Source of the DNA: Pandoraea terrae
GTDB taxonomy: Bacteria > Pseudomonadota > Gammaproteobacteria > Burkholderiales > Burkholderiaceae
Assembly: GCF_902459695.1 (NCBI RefSeq)
Contig: NZ_CABPRZ010000009.1
Coordinates: 1-64,000, forward strand
Length of the DNA: 64,000 nt
Reading direction: 5' to 3'
Positions 26,559-34,737 of the stretch are shown one piece after another (positions within the stretch are counted from its first letter, which is position 1; each line of letters begins with the position of its first letter). Position numbers and translations under genes: made by a program. The notes beneath the pieces are model-generated. The model was not told the origin of the DNA. It worked only from the letters and a program-made list of their open reading frames with translations, and ran no database searches.

Positions 26559-27308
26559 TCATGCAGCCGATGCTGCCCGCTTCTCCCAGTGGTCTACGCC
26601 TGCGAATCCGGGGCCGCCGTCGTCTGGATGCACTTTGCGACCGAAGCCATCGTGAAGATCCAGCCCGCGCTGAAACCATTTCGCGATCGGGTCGTCGTCC
26701 TCGAGCACCTTGAAGTCGGTGGCGAGACGCCCCCACTGGAATGCCGCAAGTACGATGTAGTCGGCGTGGCCGGGGGCCTCGCCAGCGAGCCACGGTTGTT
26801 TGTTGAGCGTCAGGCGAATCGGATGGATGGCCTTCCTGAACGCGTGCACCGTCTGATCTCTCGTGGCCTGTGCCTCCTCCAAGGTGCACCCAAGCATCAC
26901 TTCTCGGGTCTGACGGAAGTACGGGCGATCATGGGAACTCATCCGGTCGAATACGTCCCTCGATACGAGACGCAACATGGTCGGGTGAATCACTTTGTCG
27001 GTGAAGCACTCCACGAAGCGCGCTGCGCCCTGCCCTAGCGGACACCCCAGGAGAGGTGCGCGATCGGGAAAGCGCTCGTCCAGAAACACCGCGATGTCCC
27101 AGCTGTCCTCGACGAACGCATCGCCGACTTGGATGACCGGAACCGTGCGGCGCGGGCCGCCAAGCTCACCGATGTCCGGAAAACCAATCTGAACGGATTT
27201 GATGGAGAGCCCCTTGTGCTGCAGTCCCCAGCGCGTGCGCCAGCAAAACGGACTGAAACGGGTGTCGTCCGCGGCGGCCAACTCGTAAAGGATGGCTTCC
27301 GCGCTCAT
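26559..27308 (-). CDS. glutathione S-transferase family protein
   Basis: 249 residues with an N-terminal thioredoxin-like domain (FSPFCWRTRWGLQHKG, VPVIQVGDAFVEDS) and an all-helical C-terminal domain. The general pattern resembles the beta-etherase/LigE-type GSTs, which open ether or other activated bonds with glutathione. Its start overlaps the CitE stop as ATGA, showing tight coupling. The function in this operon is unknown; an isomerase or lyase step on an aromatic or dicarboxylic compound is possible. Confidence 0.8.
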   Translation of the reverse strand: MSAEAILYELAAADDTRFSPFCWRTRWGLQHKGLSIKSVQIGFPDIGELGGPRRTVPVIQVGDAFVEDSWDIAVFLDERFPDRAPLLGCPLGQGAARFVECFTDKVIHPTMLRLVSRDVFDRMSSHDRPYFRQTREVMLGCTLEEAQATRDQTVHAFRKAIHPIRLTLNKQPWLAGEAPGHADYIVLAAFQWGRLATDFKVLEDDDPIAKWFQRGLDLHDGFGRKVHPDDGGPGFAGVDHWEKRAASAA

Positions 27309-28189
27309 GCCCTCACCTCGTCCTCGAGCAGCAAGCCACCTTGGCGTGCAAGCGCAAGAATTCGCTGCGACGATCGAAGCACCGGCTTTTGCAGCATCAG
27401 GCCGTTGAGCACAGCTAGCCCGCTTGAACCGCTCTCCTTGAAGGCCGCAACAGCTTGTTCGGCGAGAGCGACTTCTTCCGCGCTTGGCGTGAAATATTCA
27501 TGGACGACAGAAACTTGCGTTGGATGAATGCATGCCTTGCCGGTGAAACCGAGCTCGGCCGCGTGCTCCGCCGCAACCCGAAGTCCATCCATGTCCTCCA
27601 GATTGATGTGCGGCACATCCATCGCGTCCAGTTCGAAGGCGGCAGCGGCATGAGCCATCCGGGAGCGAGCGTATAGCAGCGCTTGGGAAGTGCGCTTGCA
27701 GCGCAGGTCCGCAGAAAGATCCACTTCGCCGAACAGCAGACACGCCATGCGCGGACTTGCGCCCGCTATATCGAACACGTCCTCCAAGCCCTGGTTGGTT
27801 TCGAGCGTCACATAGAACTTGATGGAAGCTGCACGACCCTGCAGAAGTTCATCGAGAAGCTTTACCTCGGCGGCCGACCGTACCTTGGTCATCATCACGG
27901 CTTCGGGAACGTCCGCGAGACTGGCGATTGCCTCGACATCGCGCAAGCCGTGCGTCGTGTCCAGCGAGTTGATTCGGAGCACCCGCTCGCAGCCGGATGG
28001 ATTCGGCTCGGCGAACAGGGGCAACGTCAAGTTGCGGGCATCGTCCTTGTGACTGACCGCAACCGCATCCTCCAAATCGATGCATACGACGTCCGCGCCC
28101 GAAGCGAGTGCCTTGCGAGCGCGATCGGGGCGCAGGCCCGGGACAAACAGCATGCTGCGACGCGGAATGGAATGAGGGGCGTTTTCCAT
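27305..28189 (-). CDS. CitE-like aldolase/lyase (HpcH/HpaI family)
   Basis: 294-residue CoA-ester lyase of the citrate lyase beta-like family, a TIM barrel that uses Mg2+. Family marks are RSMLFVPG at the start, VVCIDLEDAV (metal-binding acids) and GKACIHPTQV near the C-terminus. No alpha or gamma citrate lyase subunit is present, so it is likely a stand-alone malyl- or citramalyl-CoA type lyase. An AAGGAG site precedes the ATG. It is the first gene of the CitE-GST-MFS operon, divergent from a MocR regulator. Confidence 0.88.
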   Translation of the reverse strand: MENAPHSIPRRSMLFVPGLRPDRARKALASGADVVCIDLEDAVAVSHKDDARNLTLPLFAEPNPSGCERVLRINSLDTTHGLRDVEAIASLADVPEAVMMTKVRSAAEVKLLDELLQGRAASIKFYVTLETNQGLEDVFDIAGASPRMACLLFGEVDLSADLRCKRTSQALLYARSRMAHAAAAFELDAMDVPHINLEDMDGLRVAAEHAAELGFTGKACIHPTQVSVVHEYFTPSAEEVALAEQAVAAFKESGSSGLAVLNGLMLQKPVLRSSQRILALARQGGLLLEDEVRA

Positions 28190-28244
28190 AAAGTCTCCTT
28201 GTAAGTTTGAACGACAAGGTCGACTTTAAGAACGAGCGGCATGT

Positions 28245-28284
28245 TGGTACAGTGACAGATGGATGAGTAAATTACTGGTACAGT
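28245..28284 (+). promoter_or_regulatory. direct repeat TGGTACAGT, candidate MocR operator
   Basis: TGGTACAGT occurs at 28245-28253 and 28276-28284, 31 bp apart, about three helical turns, in the region between the MocR gene and the divergent citE-like gene. MocR/GabR-type regulators are known to bind paired direct repeats in such intergenic regions. Each copy is also close to the palindrome CTGTACCAG. Confidence 0.55.
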
Positions 28285-28316
28285 TGATGCGACTTGCTTG
28301 CCACACGTGAGGGCGT

Positions 28317-29732
28317 ATGACGCGGTACATGGAAATCGTCGAGGAAATGGCCAACTTGATTGCCGATGGCTCCCTACGCCCTGGTGACCCTCTGCCCTCG
28401 GTGCGAACGGCCGCCGCGCAACGCAAGATCAGCAAAGGCACTGTCGTGCAGGCGTATTCCGTGCTGGAGAATCGCCGGCTGATCGAAGCCCGACCACAAT
28501 CCGGATTCTATGTGCGCGCCCGAGGTCCGATATCGACACAGCTCCCTCGTGTTGGCCTGACTCGGCCGAGCGTCGTTCGCTCCGATCCGCGCGAACGAAT
28601 GAGAGAAACGCTTGGCGATCTGGTCGGTGCGCGGGTAACGTCGCTCGGATCATCCTTCGCCGACCCTTCACTCTTTCCAATGCAGAGCCTGAACAAGGCG
28701 CTGAGCGCCGCCAGTCGACAAAGCAGCTATGGCGACACGTTGGTGGATCTACAACTAGGGCTGCCAGCATTGAGGCGGGCCATCGCAAAGCGCTACCTTG
28801 AGATGGGCTACGTTGTGCCCATGGACGAAATCGTCATTACTTGCGGCGGCATGGAGGCAATTAGCTTGTCGCTACAGGCTGTCGCGCATCCGGGCGATCT
28901 GGTTCTGATCGATTCGCCGATGTTCTTCTCGGGTTTGCAATTGCTCAAGCAACTAGGCCTTAACGCGCTTGAGATGCCCACCGATCCGCAAGACGGGTTG
29001 GACTTGGGCGTGCTGGATCGAACGCTTTCGCGTCACAAGGTGGCGGCGTGCCTGCTAATGACGAACTGTCAGAATCCGTTGGGCTTCACCATGCCGGAGG
29101 CAAAGAAGCGCGAATTGGTAAAATTGCTTTTGCGCCACGGTGTGCCGCTTGTGGAGAACGACGTGTACGCTGAGTTGCAGTTTGATTTGCTGAAGAGCCG
29201 CGCCGCCAAGGCTTTCGACGCAAACGGCATGGTTCTGCACTGCGGCTCGTTCACCAAATGCCTTGCGCCAGGGTTCAAGATTGGCTGGGTAGCGGCGGGT
29301 CGCTTCCGCGAAGCTATCGCAAACCGAAAGTTCGCCACGACGTTGGGCACATCGGTTCCCCCACAAGCCGCTATTGCCCACTATCTGCTTCATAATGCCT
29401 ATGACAGACACTTGCGGAATCTCCGGCAACAGTTGCAGGAGCGCGTGAACCAGATGTCGGGCGCGATTGCCAGCCACTTTCCCAGCGAGACCCGTCTTTC
29501 GCGACCGGCCGGAGGCTTCGTCCTCTGGATCCAACTGCCGGAGGCGGTCGATTCGTTCAAGCTCTTCGAATTCGCGGCGAACCGTGACATCGGCATTGCT
29601 CCCGGCCCGATTTTTTCCGCGCGCCGGAGATATCGAAACTTCATCCGACTCAATTGCAGTCACGCGTGGTCGGCGTCGCTCGACGAAGCCCTCCAGTGGT
29701 TGGGGCGAAGTGCCATCGACATGTGCGTGTAA
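28317..29732 (+). CDS. MocR-family regulator (GntR DNA-binding plus aminotransferase-like domain)
   Basis: 471 residues. Residues 1-70 form a GntR winged helix (LRPGDPLPSVRTAAAQRKIS, KGTVVQAYSVLENRRLIEARPQSGFY). The rest is a fold-type I PLP domain, with the PLP lysine in HCGSFTKCLAPGFKIGW and the NCQNPLGFTM stretch. MocR proteins use PLP or amino acid adducts as signals. It likely controls the divergent CitE-GST-MFS operon through the paired repeats at 28245-28284. No PLP gene lies beside it. Confidence 0.92.
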   Translation: MTRYMEIVEEMANLIADGSLRPGDPLPSVRTAAAQRKISKGTVVQAYSVLENRRLIEARPQSGFYVRARGPISTQLPRVGLTRPSVVRSDPRERMRETLGDLVGARVTSLGSSFADPSLFPMQSLNKALSAASRQSSYGDTLVDLQLGLPALRRAIAKRYLEMGYVVPMDEIVITCGGMEAISLSLQAVAHPGDLVLIDSPMFFSGLQLLKQLGLNALEMPTDPQDGLDLGVLDRTLSRHKVAACLLMTNCQNPLGFTMPEAKKRELVKLLLRHGVPLVENDVYAELQFDLLKSRAAKAFDANGMVLHCGSFTKCLAPGFKIGWVAAGRFREAIANRKFATTLGTSVPPQAAIAHYLLHNAYDRHLRNLRQQLQERVNQMSGAIASHFPSETRLSRPAGGFVLWIQLPEAVDSFKLFEFAANRDIGIAPGPIFSARRRYRNFIRLNCSHAWSASLDEALQWLGRSAIDMCV

Positions 29733-29813
29733 AGGCAGACCTAAAGCGCTGCGAGCATACGCGTTGAGCGATCAGCGGATCGTTCGCGCCCCGCTCCCCC
29801 CGGCTGAGCCGGC

Positions 29814-30692
29814 TCAATCTTTGGCAAGCTCCAGGAAGCCGGCGATATAGGCGACGCTCTCCTCGCCCTTGCGGACGCCGAGATTGATGCTCTTCCGTAT
29901 CCCCCGCTTCCCCAACTGGACAGTCCGAATCGGCAGATCGGCGCCCTCCTCCCGAACGAGCCAGTCGGGCAATACCGAAACGCCTCGATTGGCTGCCACC
30001 AGTCGCAGCATCAAGTCTGTCGTCTCCGCCGTCCTGTGTCGCTTGGGGCGGCACTGAGCCGGTATCAGAAACTGTGTGAAGATGTCGAGCCGCTCGATAC
30101 CCACCGGCACCGTAATCAGTACTTCGTCTTGGAGATCTTGGGGGGAGATCCAGTTACGGCCGGCCAGCGGATGCTCCTCATGAACAACCAAGACGAGGTC
30201 GTAGTCAATGGCGGGCACGAATATGAGGTCAGGCATATTCACCGGGTCGGGCGTTACGAGCAGGTCGATCTCGTGCCCAAGAAGTGCCGCCACCCCATCG
30301 AAGCGAAATGCTGTTCTCACGTTGAAATCGACGTCCGGCCACGCGGACAGGTATTGCGTGGTTTTTCGCATGAGCCAGCGCTGACACGGATGGCACTCCA
30401 TGCCGACGCGCAATAGCCCTCGCCGCCCGATGGCAAAATCGGCCAGCACCCTCTCACCAAGATCAAGCTGCGGGAGCAATCGCTCCGCCAGATCAAGCAG
30501 ATATTCGCCAGCTTGCGTGAACCGGAGCCCCCGCCCCTGCTTGATCCAGATCTTTACCTGGTATTGCTCTTCGATGCGTCGTACGGTATGCGACAGTGCG
30601 GACTGGGTCACGTTCAGCCGTTCGGCGGCAGCCGTCACGCTCCCCATGCGATTAACCTCTCTGAGAATGGCAAGAAACTGACGGTCGAGCAT
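29814..30692 (-). CDS. LysR-family regulator, MetR-like
   Basis: 292-residue LysR protein. The helix-turn-helix is at residues 1-60 (GSVTAAAERLNVTQSALSH). The effector domain follows MetR closely by eye: LRFTQAGEYLLDLAERLLPQ, RVGMECHPCQRWL, LDIFTQFLIPAQ and a late VLPDWLV. MetR senses homocysteine and controls sulfur amino acid genes. Here it is divergent from the PatB/MalY gene, with a conserved 25-bp dyad between them that recurs upstream of the cystine transporter. Autoregulation is likely. Confidence 0.85.
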   Translation of the reverse strand: MLDRQFLAILREVNRMGSVTAAAERLNVTQSALSHTVRRIEEQYQVKIWIKQGRGLRFTQAGEYLLDLAERLLPQLDLGERVLADFAIGRRGLLRVGMECHPCQRWLMRKTTQYLSAWPDVDFNVRTAFRFDGVAALLGHEIDLLVTPDPVNMPDLIFVPAIDYDLVLVVHEEHPLAGRNWISPQDLQDEVLITVPVGIERLDIFTQFLIPAQCRPKRHRTAETTDLMLRLVAANRGVSVLPDWLVREEGADLPIRTVQLGKRGIRKSINLGVRKGEESVAYIAGFLELAKD

Positions 30693-30715
30693 TCATGCCT
30701 CCGTGTCATTGATTT

Positions 30716-30740
30716 ATGAAATTTTACCATTTCTGTTCAT
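30716..30740. promoter_or_regulatory. 25-bp putative MetR-like operator between regulator and PatB gene
   Basis: Begins ATGAAATTTTACCATTT and ends TTCAT, with TGAA and TTCA half-sites in dyad. 21 of 25 positions match the reverse complement of 24922-24946. It lies 24 bases upstream of the regulator start and 76 bases upstream of the PatB start, the usual place for a divergent LysR-type site. Confidence 0.62.
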
Positions 30741-30815
30741 AGTTTGTCGATGCTACTCTCCGTTCGAGATCCACCGAAGTGGAGGGTCACCGGACAAAAA
30801 TGCAGGAGCTACGAC

Positions 30816-32054
30816 ATGACACAATCCACCGCCGTCTTGAAGGCGTCCATGGCAAGCAATGACAGCACCTCGATCTTCGATGAGGTCGTCGATCGAAAGA
30901 ACTCCAACTCCATGAAGTGGGCATATGCAGCCCAGCTTCTCGCTGCGGATGAAGCGGCAGCGGACCCGCTTCCAATGTGGGTAGCCGACACGGACTTCAA
31001 GGCACCGTCGGCAGTTCTGGATGCCCTTCATGAGGCGGTTGACCACGGGGTCTTCGGATATCCCGGCGGCGCTACCAACAGCTATGTCAATGCCGTTATC
31101 GAGTGGCAGCGGAAGCGTTTCGGATGGGACGTGCAGAAGGACTGGGTGCTGCAATCCGCAGGCATTATTACCACGCTCAAAACCGCGATTCAGGCGTTTT
31201 CGGCACCGGGTGACTCGATCCTGATTCAGCCGCCGGTGTACGCGCACTTCCACAACGATGTGCTGCTCAACGGCCGTCACCTCGCGTTCGCGCCGCTTGA
31301 GCGCACGGACGACGGGTATCGCTTCAATGAGAAGACCTTTGAAGCCAGCATCCGCAGCAATACCAAGCTGTTCATCCTGAGTCACCCGCACAACCCGACC
31401 GGGAACATCTGGTCCGAAGACGAGCTCCGTGCCATGGGTGAGATTTGCCTGCGACACGGCATTATCGTTATTTCCGACGAGATTCACGAAGATCTCATCT
31501 TGAATCCGGCGAAGAAGCACATTCCGTTTGCGTCGCTGAGCCCCGAATTTGCTCACAACAGCATCACGTGCACGGCGCCGAGCAAGACGTTCAACCTGCC
31601 CGGGCTGCAGAGCGCCAACTTGTTTGTGCCTAACCGTCAGCTCCGCGCGGAGCTCGCGCGTCAGTACGATCGCAACATGTTCCCGCTGGTCAATGTCCTC
31701 GGCATGGTGGCCGCCGAAGCTGCCTACACTCACGGTGAGCCATGGCTCGAGGACATGCTCGTCTACCTGCGTCAAAACCACAAGCATTTTGCCGATTCGG
31801 TTAACAACGCCACGAGCAAGATCAAGGTACTGCCGACCGAGTCCCTCTATCTCGCCTGGATGGATTGTCGCGAGCTGGGTATGAACGCAGAGGAGCTTAA
31901 TCGATTCATGCTGACGAAGGCTCGTCTCTGGTTGGACAAGGGGCAGAAGTTCGGTCTGGAGGGACACGGCTATATGCGCGTCAATCTGGGGTGCCCGCGT
32001 TCGACCGTGGATGAAGCCATCCAGCGTCTGCTGAGCTCAATCTCCGAGCTGTAA
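30816..32054 (+). CDS. patB: PatB/MalY-type C-S beta-lyase (PLP aminotransferase fold)
   Basis: 412-residue fold-type I PLP enzyme that cleaves cystathionine or other cysteine S-conjugates to a thiol, pyruvate and ammonia. PMWVADTDFKAPSAV, FGYPGG, HNPTGNIW, ISDEIHEDL and the PLP lysine in APSKTFNLPGLQ are all typical of MalY/PatB. ATG 30816 follows CAGGAG. The immediate enamine product, 2-aminoacrylate, is what RidA (34261) detoxifies. It is divergent from a MetR-like regulator and followed by an amino acid permease. Confidence 0.9.
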   Translation: MTQSTAVLKASMASNDSTSIFDEVVDRKNSNSMKWAYAAQLLAADEAAADPLPMWVADTDFKAPSAVLDALHEAVDHGVFGYPGGATNSYVNAVIEWQRKRFGWDVQKDWVLQSAGIITTLKTAIQAFSAPGDSILIQPPVYAHFHNDVLLNGRHLAFAPLERTDDGYRFNEKTFEASIRSNTKLFILSHPHNPTGNIWSEDELRAMGEICLRHGIIVISDEIHEDLILNPAKKHIPFASLSPEFAHNSITCTAPSKTFNLPGLQSANLFVPNRQLRAELARQYDRNMFPLVNVLGMVAAEAAYTHGEPWLEDMLVYLRQNHKHFADSVNNATSKIKVLPTESLYLAWMDCRELGMNAEELNRFMLTKARLWLDKGQKFGLEGHGYMRVNLGCPRSTVDEAIQRLLSSISEL

Positions 32055-32061
32055 CCGACAA

Positions 32062-32118
32062 ACGGAGGGGGAAATCCCGTCAGGCAACAAATCAGTCAAA
32101 TAAAGCCTTCCCCTCCGT
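32062..32118 (+). terminator. inverted repeat after patB
   Basis: ACGGAGGGGGA (32062-32072) pairs with TTCCCCTCCGT (32108-32118, one G-T pair) across a 35-base spacer, starting 8 bases after the patB stop. TATAGCTTTT follows. It may terminate or attenuate transcription before the permease gene. The remainder of 32055-32370 is AT-rich leader with no gene. Confidence 0.4.
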
Positions 32119-32370
32119 CCTATAGCTTTTACCGTAGATCGAAGGAACTCAGCGCCCCCAGCAAGCGCCAGATCGACACACCCAAATAACCAGCGAGTTC
32201 GTCACTAAAACCAGACCCTTCGCCATTCAATGGGCGCAAAAGGACGGGATCGCTGCGCCCGCAGTTTTTCAAATAAGAAAAACTGACGAACAAAAGAAAT
32301 AGAAAGCTCTGGTTGTTGAGAAGCGAATTTTCATCTAACACGTGCACCAAGACCCAGCAGGAGTTGAGAC

Positions 32371-33801
32371 ATGAATGAGAACAACCACAATCATGGTTAT
32401 GAGAAAGAAGATCTGAAGAGAGATCTCAGCAGCAGACACATTCAAATGATTGCCATCGGAGGGTCCATCGGTACCGGCCTCTTCTACGGCTCCTCGTGGG
32501 CGATCAAGACTGCGGGTCCAGCGATTTTGCTCACGTACCTTATCGCGGCCGTGGCCATCTACTTCATCATGAGGGCGCTCGGCGAGATGGCGGTCGCGGA
32601 GCCTGTATCGGGATCGTACGTTTCCTACTCAAATCGATACATCCATCGCTTCGCCGGCTTCCTTAACGGCTGGAATGCGTTCATCTTCCTTTTGGCCGGC
32701 AGCGCCGCTGAGCTCAACGCCTTGGGACATTACGCACAATTCTGGTTTCCCCACCTCCCGATCTGGGTCACGGCATTGACGGCCGTTTCCGTAATGTTCG
32801 CGGTCAACATGATTGGTGTGAGATTCTACGGAGAAGCCGAGTTTTGGTTTTCGATCATCAAGGTCGCCGCGATCGTCGCCATGATCATTTTTGGCCTCTC
32901 GATGATCTTTTTCGGCATCGGCAATAACGGCACCCCCGTCGGATTTCATAACCTGACGGATCATGGCGGGTTCTTCCCCAAGGGATTAACTGGCACGGTA
33001 CTGTCTATCGTGATGGTCGCCTTTGCCTTCGGCGGCGTCGAGAATCTCGGGCTTGCTGCCGGGGAGGCGAAGGATGTGAAGACCACCATGCCGAAGGCCG
33101 TCAACGCCACCTTCTGGCGTCTCGCGATCTTCTACATCGGTGCCATCGCAGTTCTGGTAACAATCTTCCCGTGGACCGCACTGACAACCAAAGGGAGTCC
33201 CTTTGTGGAGGTCTTCAGCCGAATCGGCATTCCGGCCTCAGCATCGATCATGAACTTGGTGGTCACTACTGCAGTGTTGTCGGCAGTCAACTCCTCCGTC
33301 TTTGCCAACAGTCGAACCTTCTACAACCTGGCTCTGCAGAAGAATGCACCTGCCTTCCTCGGGACGGTCAATCGTCGAAACGTTCCGTCTCGCGCTGTTA
33401 TGCTGGTGTTTATTGCAATGTTCGCCGGTGTGCTCCTGAACTTCCTGATTCCCGAGAAAGCATTTGAACTCTTCTCGTCGGTGACGGTGTTCGGCTTGGT
33501 GTGCGCTTGGACGTCCATTGTCCTCAGTCATCTGAAATTCCGAAAGATCAAGATCAAGAACAACGAGGTGGATAGTCTTACGTACAAGATGCCGTTCTTC
33601 CCTTACGCAAACTATATTGTTCTCGTTTTCGTGGCCGTAGTGATGGTGTGCATTGCGGCGCTTCCGGATATGCGCATGTCCCTCGTCGTCTCGGGCGTGT
33701 GGGTAGCGGTCGTGTCTGTTGCTTATCGCTTCTACATCAGAAATGAGAAGCTGGCCGATCTCAAAGCCAGCACCGAACTCCAACCTCAAAAGAGCCTCTG
33801 A
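32371..33801 (+). CDS. amino acid permease, AAT/APC family
   Basis: 476 residues, 12 helices. The first helix motif IAIGGSIGTGLFYGSSWAI and the following GPAILLTYLIAAVAIYF are typical of the amino acid transporter (AnsP/CycA/PheP) group of the APC superfamily, which imports amino acids by proton symport. It lies 316 bases after patB on the same strand. Substrate unknown; a sulfur amino acid would fit the context. A histidine-rich start (NENNHNHGYEKED) is unusual but is on the cytoplasmic side. Confidence 0.88.
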   Translation: MNENNHNHGYEKEDLKRDLSSRHIQMIAIGGSIGTGLFYGSSWAIKTAGPAILLTYLIAAVAIYFIMRALGEMAVAEPVSGSYVSYSNRYIHRFAGFLNGWNAFIFLLAGSAAELNALGHYAQFWFPHLPIWVTALTAVSVMFAVNMIGVRFYGEAEFWFSIIKVAAIVAMIIFGLSMIFFGIGNNGTPVGFHNLTDHGGFFPKGLTGTVLSIVMVAFAFGGVENLGLAAGEAKDVKTTMPKAVNATFWRLAIFYIGAIAVLVTIFPWTALTTKGSPFVEVFSRIGIPASASIMNLVVTTAVLSAVNSSVFANSRTFYNLALQKNAPAFLGTVNRRNVPSRAVMLVFIAMFAGVLLNFLIPEKAFELFSSVTVFGLVCAWTSIVLSHLKFRKIKIKNNEVDSLTYKMPFFPYANYIVLVFVAVVMVCIAALPDMRMSLVVSGVWVAVVSVAYRFYIRNEKLADLKASTELQPQKSL

Positions 33802-33854
33802 AACGAGAGCGCAGTAGTTACTGACCGCTCCCCGCGAGACTTCCCTACACGTTT

Positions 33855-33890
33855 CGTCCCCCCAGCCGTGCACGCAAGGCTCGGGGGACG
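33855..33890 (+). terminator. hairpin downstream of the amino acid permease
   Basis: 12 of 13 positions pair (CGTCCCCC with GGGGGACG and AGCC with GGCT, one C-C mismatch) around a 10-base loop, 53 bases after the permease stop. No T-run follows. Confidence 0.5.
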
Positions 33891-34221
33891 AGATGATTCA
33901 GGTGGAAATTTTCTTTTTTGCTCTGCAATCTTGCCTCGCGGGTGCCAAACAAGCTCGTTCTTCGCGACACGCATTACACGCAACCACGAACCCACTGCCA
34001 CAATCCATACTACGCACGATGATAGGGGGCTGCGCGACGAGAAGGATGAGCCTCTGCGAAAAGATTCCGCAGTTTCGGCAAATGCCGCCGGCGTGTACGC
34101 GGTGGTTATCGGGAAACCGATCGCGGTGGAATCGTACGAGAACGCGAATACCGAGATCAGCCTGGCTGCGCCCAAGTAGGCGACGGCAGGCAACCTCCGG
34201 AATGCGCCGCCGGAAGCTATG

Positions 34222-34251
34222 GGAGCGGCAACTTACCGCCGCTCCTTTCTT
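34222..34251 (+). terminator. intrinsic terminator, probably bidirectional
   Basis: GGAGCGGC pairs with GCCGCTCC around an eight-base loop, followed by TTTCTT on the plus strand. It lies 9 bases beyond the stop of the convergent ridA gene and may end transcription from both sides. Confidence 0.6.
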
Positions 34252-34260
34252 CGGCCGTGA

Positions 34261-34650
34261 TTATGCCCTCGACGTGACGTAAGCAATGGCCTCAATCTCG
34301 ACGAGAACGTCCTTCGGCAAGCGCGCAACCTCGACGGTCGATCTGGCTGGTGCGTTTTCCCCGAAGTACGAGGCGTACACCTTGTTCATCTCGGCGAACT
34401 GCCCGAGATCCTTGACGAAAACGGTCGTCTTGACGACCGAATCGAGCGATGCACCACCTGCAGCGAGTACTGCGGCGACATTTTTCAGGCTCTGGTGCGT
34501 CTGCGCCCCGATACCAACAGGAACCTCACCCGTGTCCGGCGCCACGGGCAGTTGCCCCGAGCAAAACACGAGGCCGCTGAGTCCAACGCCTTGCGAATAA
34601 GGTCCAATGGCGGCCGGAGCATTGTCAGTCTTGATAGTCGTGTGGGTCAT
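34261..34650 (-). CDS. ridA: RidA family enamine/imine deaminase
   Basis: 129-residue YjgF/YER057c/UK114 protein, a trimer that hydrolyses reactive enamines such as 2-aminoacrylate released by PLP enzymes. Marks are APAAIGPYSQGV, FCSGQLP, RSTVEVARLPKDVLVEIEAIAY, with the catalytic arginine in ARSTVEV. The ATG at 34650 has GAAGAGG six bases away; the ATG at 34656 abuts that site. Its placement near the PatB beta-lyase suggests it removes the product of that reaction. Confidence 0.92.
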   Translation of the reverse strand: MTHTTIKTDNAPAAIGPYSQGVGLSGLVFCSGQLPVAPDTGEVPVGIGAQTHQSLKNVAAVLAAGGASLDSVVKTTVFVKDLGQFAEMNKVYASYFGENAPARSTVEVARLPKDVLVEIEAIAYVTSRA

Positions 34651-34737
34651 ATCCATCCTCTTCGTGAAATCTGGTGCGACCTCGAGGCGGACTGCCAGGC
34701 ATCGCGCATACCGTCCCCTCAAGGTTCGATTAGGCGT

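Larger units (their letters stand above)
33802..34260. other. intergenic region between amino acid permease and ridA
   Basis: 459 bases. It holds a hairpin at 33855-33890 and a second hairpin with T-run at 34222-34251. Between them a plus-strand frame ends at 34179 with GVYAVVIGKPIAVESYEN, which may be the tail of a lost gene, but I cannot assign it. No other gene is seen. Confidence 0.4.

Noticed and set aside
30753-31967. Minus-strand frame of about 400 codons opposite patB
   Set aside because: The PatB active site is complete on the plus strand; the opposite frame shows no domain and covers the divergent promoter.
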